Assembly (NCBI GenBank): GCA_024707255.1
Contig: JANQAC010000001.1
Coordinates: forward strand, 1,178,001-1,242,000
Reading direction: 5' to 3'
DNA length: 64,000 bases
DNA from: Asticcacaulis sp.
GTDB taxonomy: Bacteria; Pseudomonadota; Alphaproteobacteria; Caulobacterales; Caulobacteraceae
Shown here: positions 48,206 through 56,246 of the stretch, piece after piece
How the letters are laid out: each line of letters starts with the position of its first letter
Position numbering within the stretch: the stretch's first letter is position 1
The notes under the pieces: model-generated
What the model was told of the DNA's origin: nothing
Databases searched by the model: none
What the model saw: the letters and a program-made list of their open reading frames with translations, nothing else
Position numbers and translations under genes: made by a program

Positions 48206-49020
48206 GGCAGGAATTCCTTGAGATGGGCGATGACGGCGGCGGGCGCCTCCATATGCGGCAAGTGGCCGGCGCCTTCGATCAGATGCAGCGGCGCGGATTT
48301 GGGCAGGCGGTGTGCCTCCGGCATGGGAATCAGGCGGTCATGATCACCCCACAGGACCTGCACCGGGCAGGCCACGCGTGACCAGTCGAAGCCTTCGGGC
48401 GAAAGCGCCAAGCCGTATGTCTTGGCATTACCCAGCAGCGCCTTGAGCGCGTCACTGCGCGCCGGATCGGCGGCAGCATTCGATAGCGAGGCCGTCAGGG
48501 ACGCACCAAGCGACTGCCCTTTTGGCCCGAGCAACTGCAGAGCTAAGACTTCAGCATCATGGCCCTCAAGGAAGGCATCCAGCGTCTCGTGGTGAAATTC
48601 ACCACCCAATCCGGCCGGCGAAATCAGCGACAGGGATTTCACACGCGACGCATGGCTGACAGCGAAGCCCAACGCAATCTTGGCGCCCATCGAATGACCA
48701 ATCATATGCGCGCGATCGATATCCAGCACATCAAGGGCCTCATCGAGCCAATGGGCCATGAAGGCCAGGTCCGCCGCGCCGACATCGGGCGTACTCCGGC
48801 CATGTCCCGGCAGGTCGAGCGCGATAATACGATAACGCGAGGCCAGCGGCACCAGGCAGAATTGCCAGGTCAAGAGGTCGGCGCCAAAGCCATGCACGAA
48901 CACGACGGTTTCACCCGCCGGATTACCGATTTCGAGATAACCGAGCGGGCCATGACTGTGCGCCTCACTGACGGACAGTGAAATCTTGCGTGACGGTTTA
49001 ATGGGCACTTGCGCATTCAC
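48202..49020 (-). CDS. Alpha/beta hydrolase fold protein
   Basis: A 272-residue alpha/beta hydrolase with the nucleophile elbow MIGHSMGAKIAL, oxyanion motif FVHGFGADLLTWQ, acid in LWGDHDRLIP and histidine in GAGHLPHME. In this context it could be a thioesterase releasing or transferring an acyl chain from ACP, or an esterase that trims sugar esters. No signal peptide. ATGA overlaps on both sides place it firmly in the operon. Confidence 0.85.
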   Translation of the reverse strand: MNAQVPIKPSRKISLSVSEAHSHGPLGYLEIGNPAGETVVFVHGFGADLLTWQFCLVPLASRYRIIALDLPGHGRSTPDVGAADLAFMAHWLDEALDVLDIDRAHMIGHSMGAKIALGFAVSHASRVKSLSLISPAGLGGEFHHETLDAFLEGHDAEVLALQLLGPKGQSLGASLTASLSNAAADPARSDALKALLGNAKTYGLALSPEGFDWSRVACPVQVLWGDHDRLIPMPEAHRLPKSAPLHLIEGAGHLPHMEAPAAVIAHLKEFLP

Positions 49021-49778
49021 GCCAAAAACCCTCCGTCTACGGACAATATAGAACCGGTGATCCAGCGCGAGGTATCCGCCAGCAAGAAGGCGATGGCGGC
49101 GGCGACATCATCAGGCTGCCCCAGGCCCAGCGGGTGCATGTCCACGACGCGCTGGAAATTCTCTTCGGAAAGGATGGTGCGGAACTGATCGGACATCGGC
49201 GTATCGACCATGGCCGGGGCCACGGCATTGACGCGCACACCATCGCGCACCAGCTCGACGCCCAACCCCTTGACCGCCGAAACGATACCGCCCTTGGAGG
49301 CCGCATAGACGACATTGCCCGGCGCGGTTTTCAGCGCGGCCGAGGACGAGCAATAGACCAGAGAAGCCGGATTACCGTGGCACGCCTTGAGGCGGAAGCC
49401 TTGGGCCAGCATCAGGGCTGCGCCGAGGTTCTGCGTCAGCACATCCATGACGAAATCAGGCTTCACTGCCTGGATGGGGCGCGTGGCCTGTACGCCGGCG
49501 CAATGGGCGATGCCGTTCAGCGGGCCAATCTCGGCACACAGCGCCTTCAGCCACGGTACGATAGCGTCAAGGTCAGCTAGGTCGAAAAGGCGACCGATAT
49601 GGCCCTCGCCTTCGAACGCCGCCAGAGTTTCATCCAGGCGCGCCTGGTTGCGGCCGGAAGCCACGACGCGCGCGCCTAGTTTCGACAGATAGATGGCCGT
49701 CGCCCTGCCTATGCCGCTGGTGGCGCCGGTGACCAGGATAGTGCGGCCAGCCAAAGACATGGGGTTGAAACCGGTCAT
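49017..49778 (-). CDS. SDR-family oxidoreductase (second operon copy)
   Basis: A 253-residue SDR with TILVTGATSGIGRATAIYL, HCAGVQ, catalytic SSSAALKTAPGNVVYAASKGG and C-terminal TGSILSVDGGFLA. It is not closely similar to the other SDR of the operon beyond family motifs. Its place next to a Rieske oxygenase suggests oxidation of a hydroxyl product or reduction of an acyl intermediate. The start overlaps the Rieske gene stop by four bases. Confidence 0.88.
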   Translation of the reverse strand: MTGFNPMSLAGRTILVTGATSGIGRATAIYLSKLGARVVASGRNQARLDETLAAFEGEGHIGRLFDLADLDAIVPWLKALCAEIGPLNGIAHCAGVQATRPIQAVKPDFVMDVLTQNLGAALMLAQGFRLKACHGNPASLVYCSSSAALKTAPGNVVYAASKGGIVSAVKGLGVELVRDGVRVNAVAPAMVDTPMSDQFRTILSEENFQRVVDMHPLGLGQPDDVAAAIAFLLADTSRWITGSILSVDGGFLA

Positions 49779-50866
49779 ATGACGCCCTTCATGCGCTTGG
49801 CATATGCCCGCTGGAAATGGGCGATGCGGCCTTCCAGTTCACCCAGCACCGGCGGACGCTGCGGCGGCGCATCGCGGGTGCCCAGTTGCGCGGTGGCGCA
49901 GATATCGCGGTCTTCGTTGCGCACCTGCTCGGAAAAGCTTTTCAGACTGTCGATCACCATGCCGCGGGCTGCCCGGCCATTATTCTTCGCCAACCATGAG
50001 GTCGAATGGATGCGCAGGGTTTGCGGCCCCGTCGGCTCGAAGGTCTGGAAGGTCAGGAAGGCACCGGCCGAAAAAGTGACGACAATATTAGGGAAGATCA
50101 GGAAGTTGCCATATTGCGGATAGCGCTCTGATGCCTCCAGTTTGATACTTTTCGCTACCTGGCCCCACCATTTCAGCGAACGCTCCTTAAGATTGCCGAC
50201 ATAGCGGCTGTGGTCGCCATCAGTCGAAATCTTCAGGTCGATGCTCAGGATCAGTCCGAAGCTGTCGGCATGGACCAGCGGTACGTGATAGCCCTCTGCG
50301 GCATTGTCCATGCCCAGCTTCCAGTTGGCCGCCCAGTCATAGCTTTCCTGCTCGAACTGATCCGGACAGATGTCGCTGACGTGTTTCAGATCATCATAAA
50401 AGCTGCCGAGAAACTCGGCCAGCGAGGGCCCGCCCGGTTTCATCCGCACAAAGACGAAATGGCCGACGATTTCCAGTTCATAGGCTTCCAGCGCCAGCCT
50501 GGTCTTGTCCGCCTCATCAAAACCAAAGCTCTGATTATTGAGCGGAATGCCGATCGGCTTGCCGGCGCCATCATAGGTCCAGCCGTGATAGGGGCATTGC
50601 AGGACGCGATTGCCCTTGCCGCACTGGATTTTCGAGAACCGGTGCGAACAGACATTGCGGAAGGCCTTCAGTTCGCCGCCAAAGTTCTGCACCACGATCG
50701 AATGCGGGCCGATCTGCGCGGTGATGAAGTCCTTGTCGTTTTTCAGGTCATGCACAAAACCGACGCACAGCCAGGACGGCCTGAACACATGCTCGATCTC
50801 GGCGGCGAGAATGTCCTCGCGCCAGTAATGATCCGCCGGTATCTGGCCAAGCCGTTCCTGGTACAT
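49775..50866 (-). CDS. Rieske non-heme iron oxygenase, alpha subunit type
   Basis: A 363-residue ring-hydroxylating-type oxygenase. The Rieske cluster ligands are in NVCSHRF and LQCPYHGWTYD, and the catalytic iron region is DNAAEGYHVPLVHAD. Rieske oxygenases can hydroxylate, demethylate or desaturate aliphatic substrates as well as aromatics. No dedicated reductase or ferredoxin gene is nearby, so general electron carriers must serve. It starts with a TGATG overlap behind KAS III copy A and sits inside the acyl/pse operon, where such an enzyme is unexpected. Confidence 0.9.
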   Translation of the reverse strand: MYQERLGQIPADHYWREDILAAEIEHVFRPSWLCVGFVHDLKNDKDFITAQIGPHSIVVQNFGGELKAFRNVCSHRFSKIQCGKGNRVLQCPYHGWTYDGAGKPIGIPLNNQSFGFDEADKTRLALEAYELEIVGHFVFVRMKPGGPSLAEFLGSFYDDLKHVSDICPDQFEQESYDWAANWKLGMDNAAEGYHVPLVHADSFGLILSIDLKISTDGDHSRYVGNLKERSLKWWGQVAKSIKLEASERYPQYGNFLIFPNIVVTFSAGAFLTFQTFEPTGPQTLRIHSTSWLAKNNGRAARGMVIDSLKSFSEQVRNEDRDICATAQLGTRDAPPQRPPVLGELEGRIAHFQRAYAKRMKGVI

Positions 50867-51933
50867 CAGGCCAGTTCCACGACCTGCGGGGCCGGCATTG
50901 GCCCAACGGTCATCTTGATGGCGCTCCACGACCAGCCGACGCCAAAGCCCATCATCACCAGACTTTGCGGTTTATCGAACTTGTCCGCCAGTCTGGCCGC
51001 GATGGTCAGCGGGATCGAGGCCGAGGAGGTATTACCGTAGGTTTCCATGGCGATCGGCACCTTGTCCTCCGGCAGGCCGGATTTCTTGCGCAGGTGATTG
51101 AGCATGAAGACATTGGCCTGGTGGAACAGGACATAATCGACATCATCGATCGTCGTATTGGCGGTTTCCAGTATGCCCTTCACCAGCGGCGGCACATTCT
51201 TCAGCGTGAAATTGAACACCTCTGTGCCGTTCAGATGCAGCCGTGCCTTGCGGTACAGGTCTTCGGCCTTTTCCGGCGGATGCGGTTCCTTCGGCGGCAA
51301 TAACGGATGCTTCAGCGCGCCGGCCTCAACCATGATATGGGCCGCGCCTGAACCATCCGTGCCAAAGACACCATACATTTCGTCCGTTTTCGGATCAATT
51401 TCCAGCGCCGTGGCCGTACCGGCATCGCCAAACAGCGGAATCGTCGCCCGGTCGCCTTCCAGAAGCTTGGAAGTCGAGACATCGCCGGCCAGAACCAGGG
51501 CCCGCGCTGGCCGACCTGAGACCTTCAGGGTCTGCATCAGCGAGGCGGCGGTCCACAGGCCGTAGGCATAGCCCGAACAACCGAGATTGATATCGAAAGC
51601 GAGGCAGGAACCGAGCCCCAGCCGCGATTGCAGGGCGCAGGCGGTGGCCGGAATAACGTAATCGGCGCTTTGCGTCACCATGATCAGAACATCAATGCTG
51701 TCACGCGCCCAACCAAGCTCCTCAAGCAGGCCATCGGCGGCCTTCTGGCACAGGTCCGAGGTGAGGATGTCAGGGCGGGCAATATGGCGCGAACGCACCC
51801 CAATCGAGCCGATCAGGCGTTCGCGTTCGGCTTCATCCGGGATCAGGTTTTCGGCGGCCAGATCGCGCGTCTCGGCCGGCACACAGGCGCGAATACCGCG
51901 GATACTGACGCCTTTCATTGTCGCTTCGGTCAT
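50866..51933 (-). CDS. 3-oxoacyl-ACP synthase III-like condensing enzyme, copy A
   Basis: A 355-residue KAS III-type enzyme. Catalytic residues lie in INLGCSGYAYGL (Cys), LFHQANVFML (His) and YGNTSSASIP (Asn). It has an insertion (PPKEPHPPEKAEDLYRKARLH, about residues 210-232) absent from copy B. It is the first gene of the leftward operon, and its start (ATG 51933, alternative 51918) faces the divergent ACP-pseF unit over 135 bases. It may condense or transfer a starter unit to the pathway ACP. Confidence 0.88.
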   Translation of the reverse strand: MTEATMKGVSIRGIRACVPAETRDLAAENLIPDEAERERLIGSIGVRSRHIARPDILTSDLCQKAADGLLEELGWARDSIDVLIMVTQSADYVIPATACALQSRLGLGSCLAFDINLGCSGYAYGLWTAASLMQTLKVSGRPARALVLAGDVSTSKLLEGDRATIPLFGDAGTATALEIDPKTDEMYGVFGTDGSGAAHIMVEAGALKHPLLPPKEPHPPEKAEDLYRKARLHLNGTEVFNFTLKNVPPLVKGILETANTTIDDVDYVLFHQANVFMLNHLRKKSGLPEDKVPIAMETYGNTSSASIPLTIAARLADKFDKPQSLVMMGFGVGWSWSAIKMTVGPMPAPQVVELA

Positions 51934-52068
51934 GACCGCTTCCTCGATTACGCCACGCTTATCGGTGATTCGCCGGAGCGCCACCAATCACAACCCTGCG
52001 CATCAAGAATTTAAGGGAATATTGACGGAATCAGGATTTCCTTAAGCCCAGTATATCAGGAGCATATC
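51934..52068. promoter_or_regulatory. Divergent promoter region of the acyl/pse operon and the ACP-pseF unit
   Basis: A 135-base gap. TTAA-N7-TTGAC (52011-52026) is one mismatch from the CtrA consensus. The arms TTAAGGGAAT (52011-52020) and ATTTCCTTAA (52036-52045) make an inverted repeat with one mismatch. A good AGGAG ribosome site precedes the rightward ACP gene. Confidence 0.45.
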
Positions 52069-52290
52069 ATGGATAAGTCCGCCTTCTTCGCCGCCGTCGC
52101 CGAAATTCTCGAAGCCGATCCGGCCGGCCTGACCGGCGACGAACTGATCAGCGATGTTGGCAACTGGGATAGTCTGTCAGTCATCTCCTTCGTCGCCATG
52201 GTCGACAGCGACATGGACCAGATCGTAGATGGCGAACAGCTCAAGGGCGCCAAGACCCTGAATGATTTGGCGGCACTGGTCGGCCTCTAA
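52069..52290 (+). CDS. Acyl carrier protein (divergent copy, before pseF)
   Basis: A 73-residue ACP-like protein with the attachment motif GNWDSLSVISFVAMV (serine of DSL). It is acidic and helical, and the C-terminus is KTLNDLAALVGL. An AGGAG site lies 8 bases upstream. The gene is five bases from pseF, so an ACP and a CMP-sugar synthetase share a transcript, an uncommon pairing. It might carry the acyl group used for sugar modification. Confidence 0.87.
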   Translation: MDKSAFFAAVAEILEADPAGLTGDELISDVGNWDSLSVISFVAMVDSDMDQIVDGEQLKGAKTLNDLAALVGL

Positions 52291-52295
52291 ACTCC

Positions 52296-52979
52296 ATGAA
52301 AAGGGTCGCCATCATCCCGGCGCGCGGCGGCTCAAAACGTATTCCGCGCAAGAATATCAAGCCCTTCTTCGGCCGGCCGATGATCAGCTATTCGATCCGG
52401 GCGGCCTTGGAGTCGGGCTTGTTTGACAGCGTCGTCGTCTCGACCGATGATGAAGAGATCGCCGAAGTGGCGCGGTCCTTCGGCGCCGACATCCCTTTTA
52501 TGCGCCCGGCGGACCTGGCCAATGATCACGCCGGCACCGGCGCAGTCATCATTCACGCCCTGCAATGGTTTGCAGAAAACGGCGTTGATTACGACGCCGC
52601 GTGCTGCATCTATGCCACCGCCCCCCTGATCGATCCGGAACGGCTGAAGGAAGGCTGGGAGAAGCTGCAAGGCAAGCGCTTTGCCTTTTCAGTAACTTCC
52701 TACGCCTTTCCTATCCAGCGCGCCCTGCGCCAGACACCCGACGGCAGTGTCGATATGTTCTGGCCGGAAAACCTGACCAGGCGCTCTCAGGATCTGGAAC
52801 CGGCCTATCATGACGCCGCGCAGTTTTACTGGGGCTGGCGCGATGCCTGGCTGAACGGCGAGATCGCCTTTTCGCCTATTTCCGCTCCCGTTATCCTGCC
52901 GCGCACCCAGGTTGTTGATATCGATACACCGGAAGACTGGGAGGTGGCCGAGGTTACCTATCGCGTTTTAAAGGGCTAA
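52296..52979 (+). CDS. pseF: Pseudaminic acid cytidylyltransferase
   Basis: A 227-residue CMP-nonulosonate synthetase. The CTP-binding start IIPARGGSKRIPRKNIKPFFGRPMI and the VVVSTDDEEIAEVA and PLIDPE motifs are diagnostic. The FPIQRALRQ region and HDAAQFYWGWRDAWL are as in PseF rather than NeuA. It activates pseudaminic acid for transfer to flagellin or other surface molecules. It follows the ACP gene by five bases and overlaps the convergent membrane protein gene by four. Confidence 0.93.
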   Translation: MKRVAIIPARGGSKRIPRKNIKPFFGRPMISYSIRAALESGLFDSVVVSTDDEEIAEVARSFGADIPFMRPADLANDHAGTGAVIIHALQWFAENGVDYDAACCIYATAPLIDPERLKEGWEKLQGKRFAFSVTSYAFPIQRALRQTPDGSVDMFWPENLTRRSQDLEPAYHDAAQFYWGWRDAWLNGEIAFSPISAPVILPRTQVVDIDTPEDWEVAEVTYRVLKG

Positions 52980-53638
52980 TACTCCGTATCGCCACCACCC
53001 TGAGCAAAGCCCGGCAGGCGCAGATTGTACTTGATGGCGCACGACCGCAAGGCTAGGCCGGCAAAGAAACCAACTAGCGCCGCCAGCCAGAAATCGGCGC
53101 CCATTAGTTTCAGAATAGCAAAGACGCCGGCGCTCAGCAGCGCTGCCGTCACATAGATTTCCCGGCTCATCAAAAGGTTAGGCTCGCCGGCCAGCACATC
53201 GCGGATCACCCCACCGAAACAGGCGGTCAAAACACCCATGATGACCGCCGAAAAGGGATGGACGCCCAATCCCATCGCCTTCGCCGTACCGACCACCGCA
53301 TAGGCCGCCAGACCGATGGCATCGAGCCACAAAAGCGCGCGAAACCGCCAGCCGCGCCTGGCAAATATCCAGACTGCCACAGCCGCCACCAGACAGGCCA
53401 TGACATAGCCCGGCCGCTGCACCCAGAAGACCGGCGCGCCGATCAGCAGGTCGCGCATGGTGCCCCCGCCGACGCCGGTGATGGCGGCGAAAAAGCCGAA
53501 GGTGACGATATCCTGACGGCTGCGCGCCGCCGCCAACGCGCCAGTCATGGCGAAAACGGCCACGGCGGCATAATCCAGCCAGAACAGGGCCAGGGAAATC
53601 TGGGCGGTGAGGGATGCAGGCGAGGTCAGGGTATCCAT
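52976..53638 (-). CDS. TRIC/UPF0126 (YadS-type) membrane protein
   Basis: A 220-residue protein with about seven membrane segments. It shows the duplicated UPF0126 signature: FFAAITGVGGGTMRDLLIG and MGVLTACFGGVIRDVLAGEPNLL. Family members are prokaryotic relatives of trimeric intracellular cation channels, and some are linked to glycine transport. Convergent to pseF with a four-base overlap. No functional link to the pse genes is implied. Confidence 0.9.
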   Translation of the reverse strand: MDTLTSPASLTAQISLALFWLDYAAVAVFAMTGALAAARSRQDIVTFGFFAAITGVGGGTMRDLLIGAPVFWVQRPGYVMACLVAAVAVWIFARRGWRFRALLWLDAIGLAAYAVVGTAKAMGLGVHPFSAVIMGVLTACFGGVIRDVLAGEPNLLMSREIYVTAALLSAGVFAILKLMGADFWLAALVGFFAGLALRSCAIKYNLRLPGFAQGGGDTEY

Positions 53639-53657
53639 GACCGCGCCATATCACATC

Positions 53658-54201
53658 TTACCAGTGACGCCCATAGTAAGACCGACCATGGTAATGATGG
53701 TAGCTGTAACGATAGCCGGGACTGCTGGAGAAGAAGACAGTGACATAGCCGCGCGGTGGCGGTGGCGGCGCGTAATAGCCGTCATCATAGCTGTAATAAG
53801 CGTTCTGATAGCACTGCACGCTGTCCGAACCGACCGCATTACCGAGCAGACCCCCCAACCATGGCGCCGCCGATGGTATTGCCGCCGCGGTTCCAGCGGT
53901 TGGACAGGCCGTTGCCGACCACGCCGCCCAGCACAGCACCGACGATCGTGCCGGTGGCGCGGGCGCTGGCCTGGCGCTGATAGCAATAACCGGCGGGTTC
54001 ACGGCCCGGCGAGGCCGCGGAAGGATATCCGCTGTCGCGGGCTTGATCGGCACGTCCCTGCTCATAGGCGCGGCGCAGTTCCTGCTGGCTGTAGGGGCGC
54101 AGGTTGTCGCTTTGCGTGTCATTTGTTTGCGCCAGCACCGGTTGGGCCAGCATCAGGGCAACGCCTGCAAAAAAGCAGGACTTTGTGATCAAGAATTTCA
54201 T
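53658..54201 (-). CDS. Glycine-zipper periplasmic/outer-membrane protein, apparent frameshift
   Basis: A reconstructed protein of about 180 residues with a Sec signal (MKFLITKSCFFAGVALMLAQPVLAQ). A charged region (QQELRRAYEQGRADQARDSGY) is followed by a glycine-zipper stretch GTIVGAVLGGVVGNGLSNR. Removing one C from the six-base run at 53851-53856 turns the premature end VGGSAR into VGGLLGNAVGSDS and continues to a tyrosine/proline-rich tail (YYAPPPPPRGYVTVF). Glycine-zipper proteins of this kind sit in the envelope and have unclear roles. Confidence 0.75.
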
Positions 54202-54322
54202 CTACGCCTTACTCCGCTCTGTCGGTTCTTATTTACCTCAAAATTATGTTCGGTGCATGGCCAAAAGCTTGACCGCATGACATCAGAGGTTCAAGCCTGC
54301 GTGTAGCCAAGGAGCGCGTGGA

Positions 54323-55165
54323 ATGTCCGAAATGAAACCTGTAATCGCCCTGCACAGCGCCTATCGTGACGATATCGGCGATCTGGTGACGCGCCGGCCG
54401 GTGCCCAATCGGCAGCTCAACAATATCGGCGCCTTCCTGTTCCTCAATCACCACGGCCCGCAGACCTATGCGCCGAATAATCGCGGCCTGCCCTTTGGCC
54501 CGCATCCGCATCGCGGTTTCGAGACCGTCACCTTCATCCTGGAAGGTGATCTGGCGCACCGCGACACCGGCGGCCATGAGAGCATTATCCATGCCGGCGG
54601 CGTGCAGTGGATGACGGCGGGCAGCGGATTGGTGCATGAGGAGGTCTCGCCCGAAGCCTTCAAGCGCGCTGGCGGACCAATGGAAATCTTGCAGCTCTGG
54701 GTCAATCTGCCGGCGCGACTGAAAATGACCGCGCCGCGCTATACGGGCATACAGAAGCCGGAAATCCCGACCATTGAGGCCGACGACGTGACGCTCAACC
54801 TGATCTCCGGTCACTGGCGCGGCCTCGACGGCCCGATTACGTCGCTGACCGGTGTTTTCATGACGACGCTGGAGATGAAAGCTGGCGGCCGGATCAGCTT
54901 CGATGGGCTCGAAGGCCGCGATGTGTTTTTGTATGTCGTACGCGGCGATCTGGCGGTCAATGGCGCCGATGTGCCGCACTGGAATCTGGTGCAGTTTGGT
55001 GCGGGCGGGCTGGTCGATATCGAGGCGGTGGAAGACAGCGTCGTGTTATTCGGTCATGCCGAACCAATCGACGAGCCGATCGTGGCGCACGGGCCGTTTG
55101 TGATGAATACGGTACAGGAAATCCACCAAGCCTATGCCGATTACCAGGCAGGGAAGTTTGGGTAA
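54323..55165 (+). CDS. Pirin family protein
   Basis: A 280-residue two-domain cupin of the pirin family. The metal-binding pirin motif region GPHPHRGFETVTFILEGDLAHRD and HAGGVQWMTAGSGLVHEE is intact. A C-terminal pirin domain follows (GRDVFLYVVRGDLAVNGADV). Bacterial pirins may act as quercetinases or as regulators of metabolic enzymes. ATG 54323 follows an AAGGAG site. It is convergent to pseI, with a strong hairpin between. Confidence 0.93.
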   Translation: MSEMKPVIALHSAYRDDIGDLVTRRPVPNRQLNNIGAFLFLNHHGPQTYAPNNRGLPFGPHPHRGFETVTFILEGDLAHRDTGGHESIIHAGGVQWMTAGSGLVHEEVSPEAFKRAGGPMEILQLWVNLPARLKMTAPRYTGIQKPEIPTIEADDVTLNLISGHWRGLDGPITSLTGVFMTTLEMKAGGRISFDGLEGRDVFLYVVRGDLAVNGADVPHWNLVQFGAGGLVDIEAVEDSVVLFGHAEPIDEPIVAHGPFVMNTVQEIHQAYADYQAGKFG

Positions 55166-55199
55166 CGTCTCCTCCCCACTTCGTAGGGAGGAGACGTTA
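55163..55199. terminator. Bidirectional hairpin between pirin and pseI
   Basis: TAACGTCTCCTCCC (55163-55176) and GGGAGGAGACGTTA (55186-55199) form a perfect 14-base stem with a nine-base loop, overlapping both stop regions. There is no T tract on either side. The CTCCTCCC arm is also found in the palindromic element at 57436-57568. Confidence 0.6.
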
Positions 55200-56246
55200 G
55201 GCTATCATATCCATTGCCAGCGGCTCACCACGGGCTATATCCCGGCTGGCGGTCTTGCCGAGCACGTTCCAAAGGTGCGAGGGCGGCAGGCCCAAGCCCG
55301 GACGGATCGAGCGGATATTGTCATTGGTCAGCACCTCGCCGGCCTTGATATCCTTAATCACATATAGCGAGCGGCGGAAGGTCTTCGAGCCCTGCTCCGT
55401 GCCTAATGTCTCATAGTGAACACGGCCGAGCGCCTTCCAGGCGTCCTTGCAATCGCGCACCAGCGCTGTGAATTCCGCCGGCTCCAGCGAGAAGCCGGAA
55501 TCCGGTCCGCCATCGGCGCGGGCTAATGTAAAGTGCTTCTCGATCACACAGCCGCCCAGCGCTACCGCGGCCACACTGGCGGCCGTACCGAAGGTATGAT
55601 CGGACAGACCGGACACGCACCCGAACTTGCGGCCAAGATCGGGAACCGTGCGGACATTGGCATCGGCGATATTGGCCGGGTATTCCGACACACAGTGCAG
55701 CAGGATGATCTCGCCGGAGCCGAATTTGCGCGCCGTCTGCACCGCCGCATCGATCTCGCTGGCATTGGCCATACCGGTGGACATGATCATCGGCTTGCCC
55801 TGCTGCGCCACATAGGCCACCAGCGGCAGGTCCACGAGTTCGAACGAGGCGATCTTGTAGGCCGGCGCGCCAAGGCTTTCCAGCAGGTCGACGGCGGTAT
55901 TATCAAAAGGCGAGGAAAACATCGTCACGCCGCGCTGTTTCGCCCGCTCGAAAAGCGCCGGATGCCAGTCCCATGGTGTGTGCGCTTCCTGATAGAGATC
56001 ATAGAGCGAATACCCATCCCACAGTCCGCCCTTGAGCTGGAATTCCGGCCGGTCGGATTTCAGGGTGATGGTGTCGGCGGTATAGGTCTGAAGCTTGATG
56101 GCGTCACAGCCGGTATCGGCGGCGGCATCGATCATCTTCAGCGCGCGGTCGAGCGAGCCGTTATGATTGCCCGACAGTTCGCAGATGATATAGGGCTCGT
56201 GATCGGCGCCGATTTTGCGGCCGGCAATCGTGACTTCCAGACTCAT
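55197..56246 (-). CDS. pseI: Pseudaminic acid synthase
   Basis: A 349-residue NeuB-family enzyme that condenses the PseG product with phosphoenolpyruvate. The barrel shows IICELSGNHNGSLDRALKMIDAAADTGCDAIKLQTY, FSSPFDNTAVDLLESLGAPAYKIASFE, and IEKHFTLARADGGPDSGFSLEP. A C-terminal SAF domain (SLYVIKDIKAGEVLTNDNIRSIRPGLGL) is present. The start overlaps the pseC stop as ATGA. Last gene of the pseBCI unit. Confidence 0.96.
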   Translation of the reverse strand: MSLEVTIAGRKIGADHEPYIICELSGNHNGSLDRALKMIDAAADTGCDAIKLQTYTADTITLKSDRPEFQLKGGLWDGYSLYDLYQEAHTPWDWHPALFERAKQRGVTMFSSPFDNTAVDLLESLGAPAYKIASFELVDLPLVAYVAQQGKPMIMSTGMANASEIDAAVQTARKFGSGEIILLHCVSEYPANIADANVRTVPDLGRKFGCVSGLSDHTFGTAASVAAVALGGCVIEKHFTLARADGGPDSGFSLEPAEFTALVRDCKDAWKALGRVHYETLGTEQGSKTFRRSLYVIKDIKAGEVLTNDNIRSIRPGLGLPPSHLWNVLGKTASRDIARGEPLAMDMIA

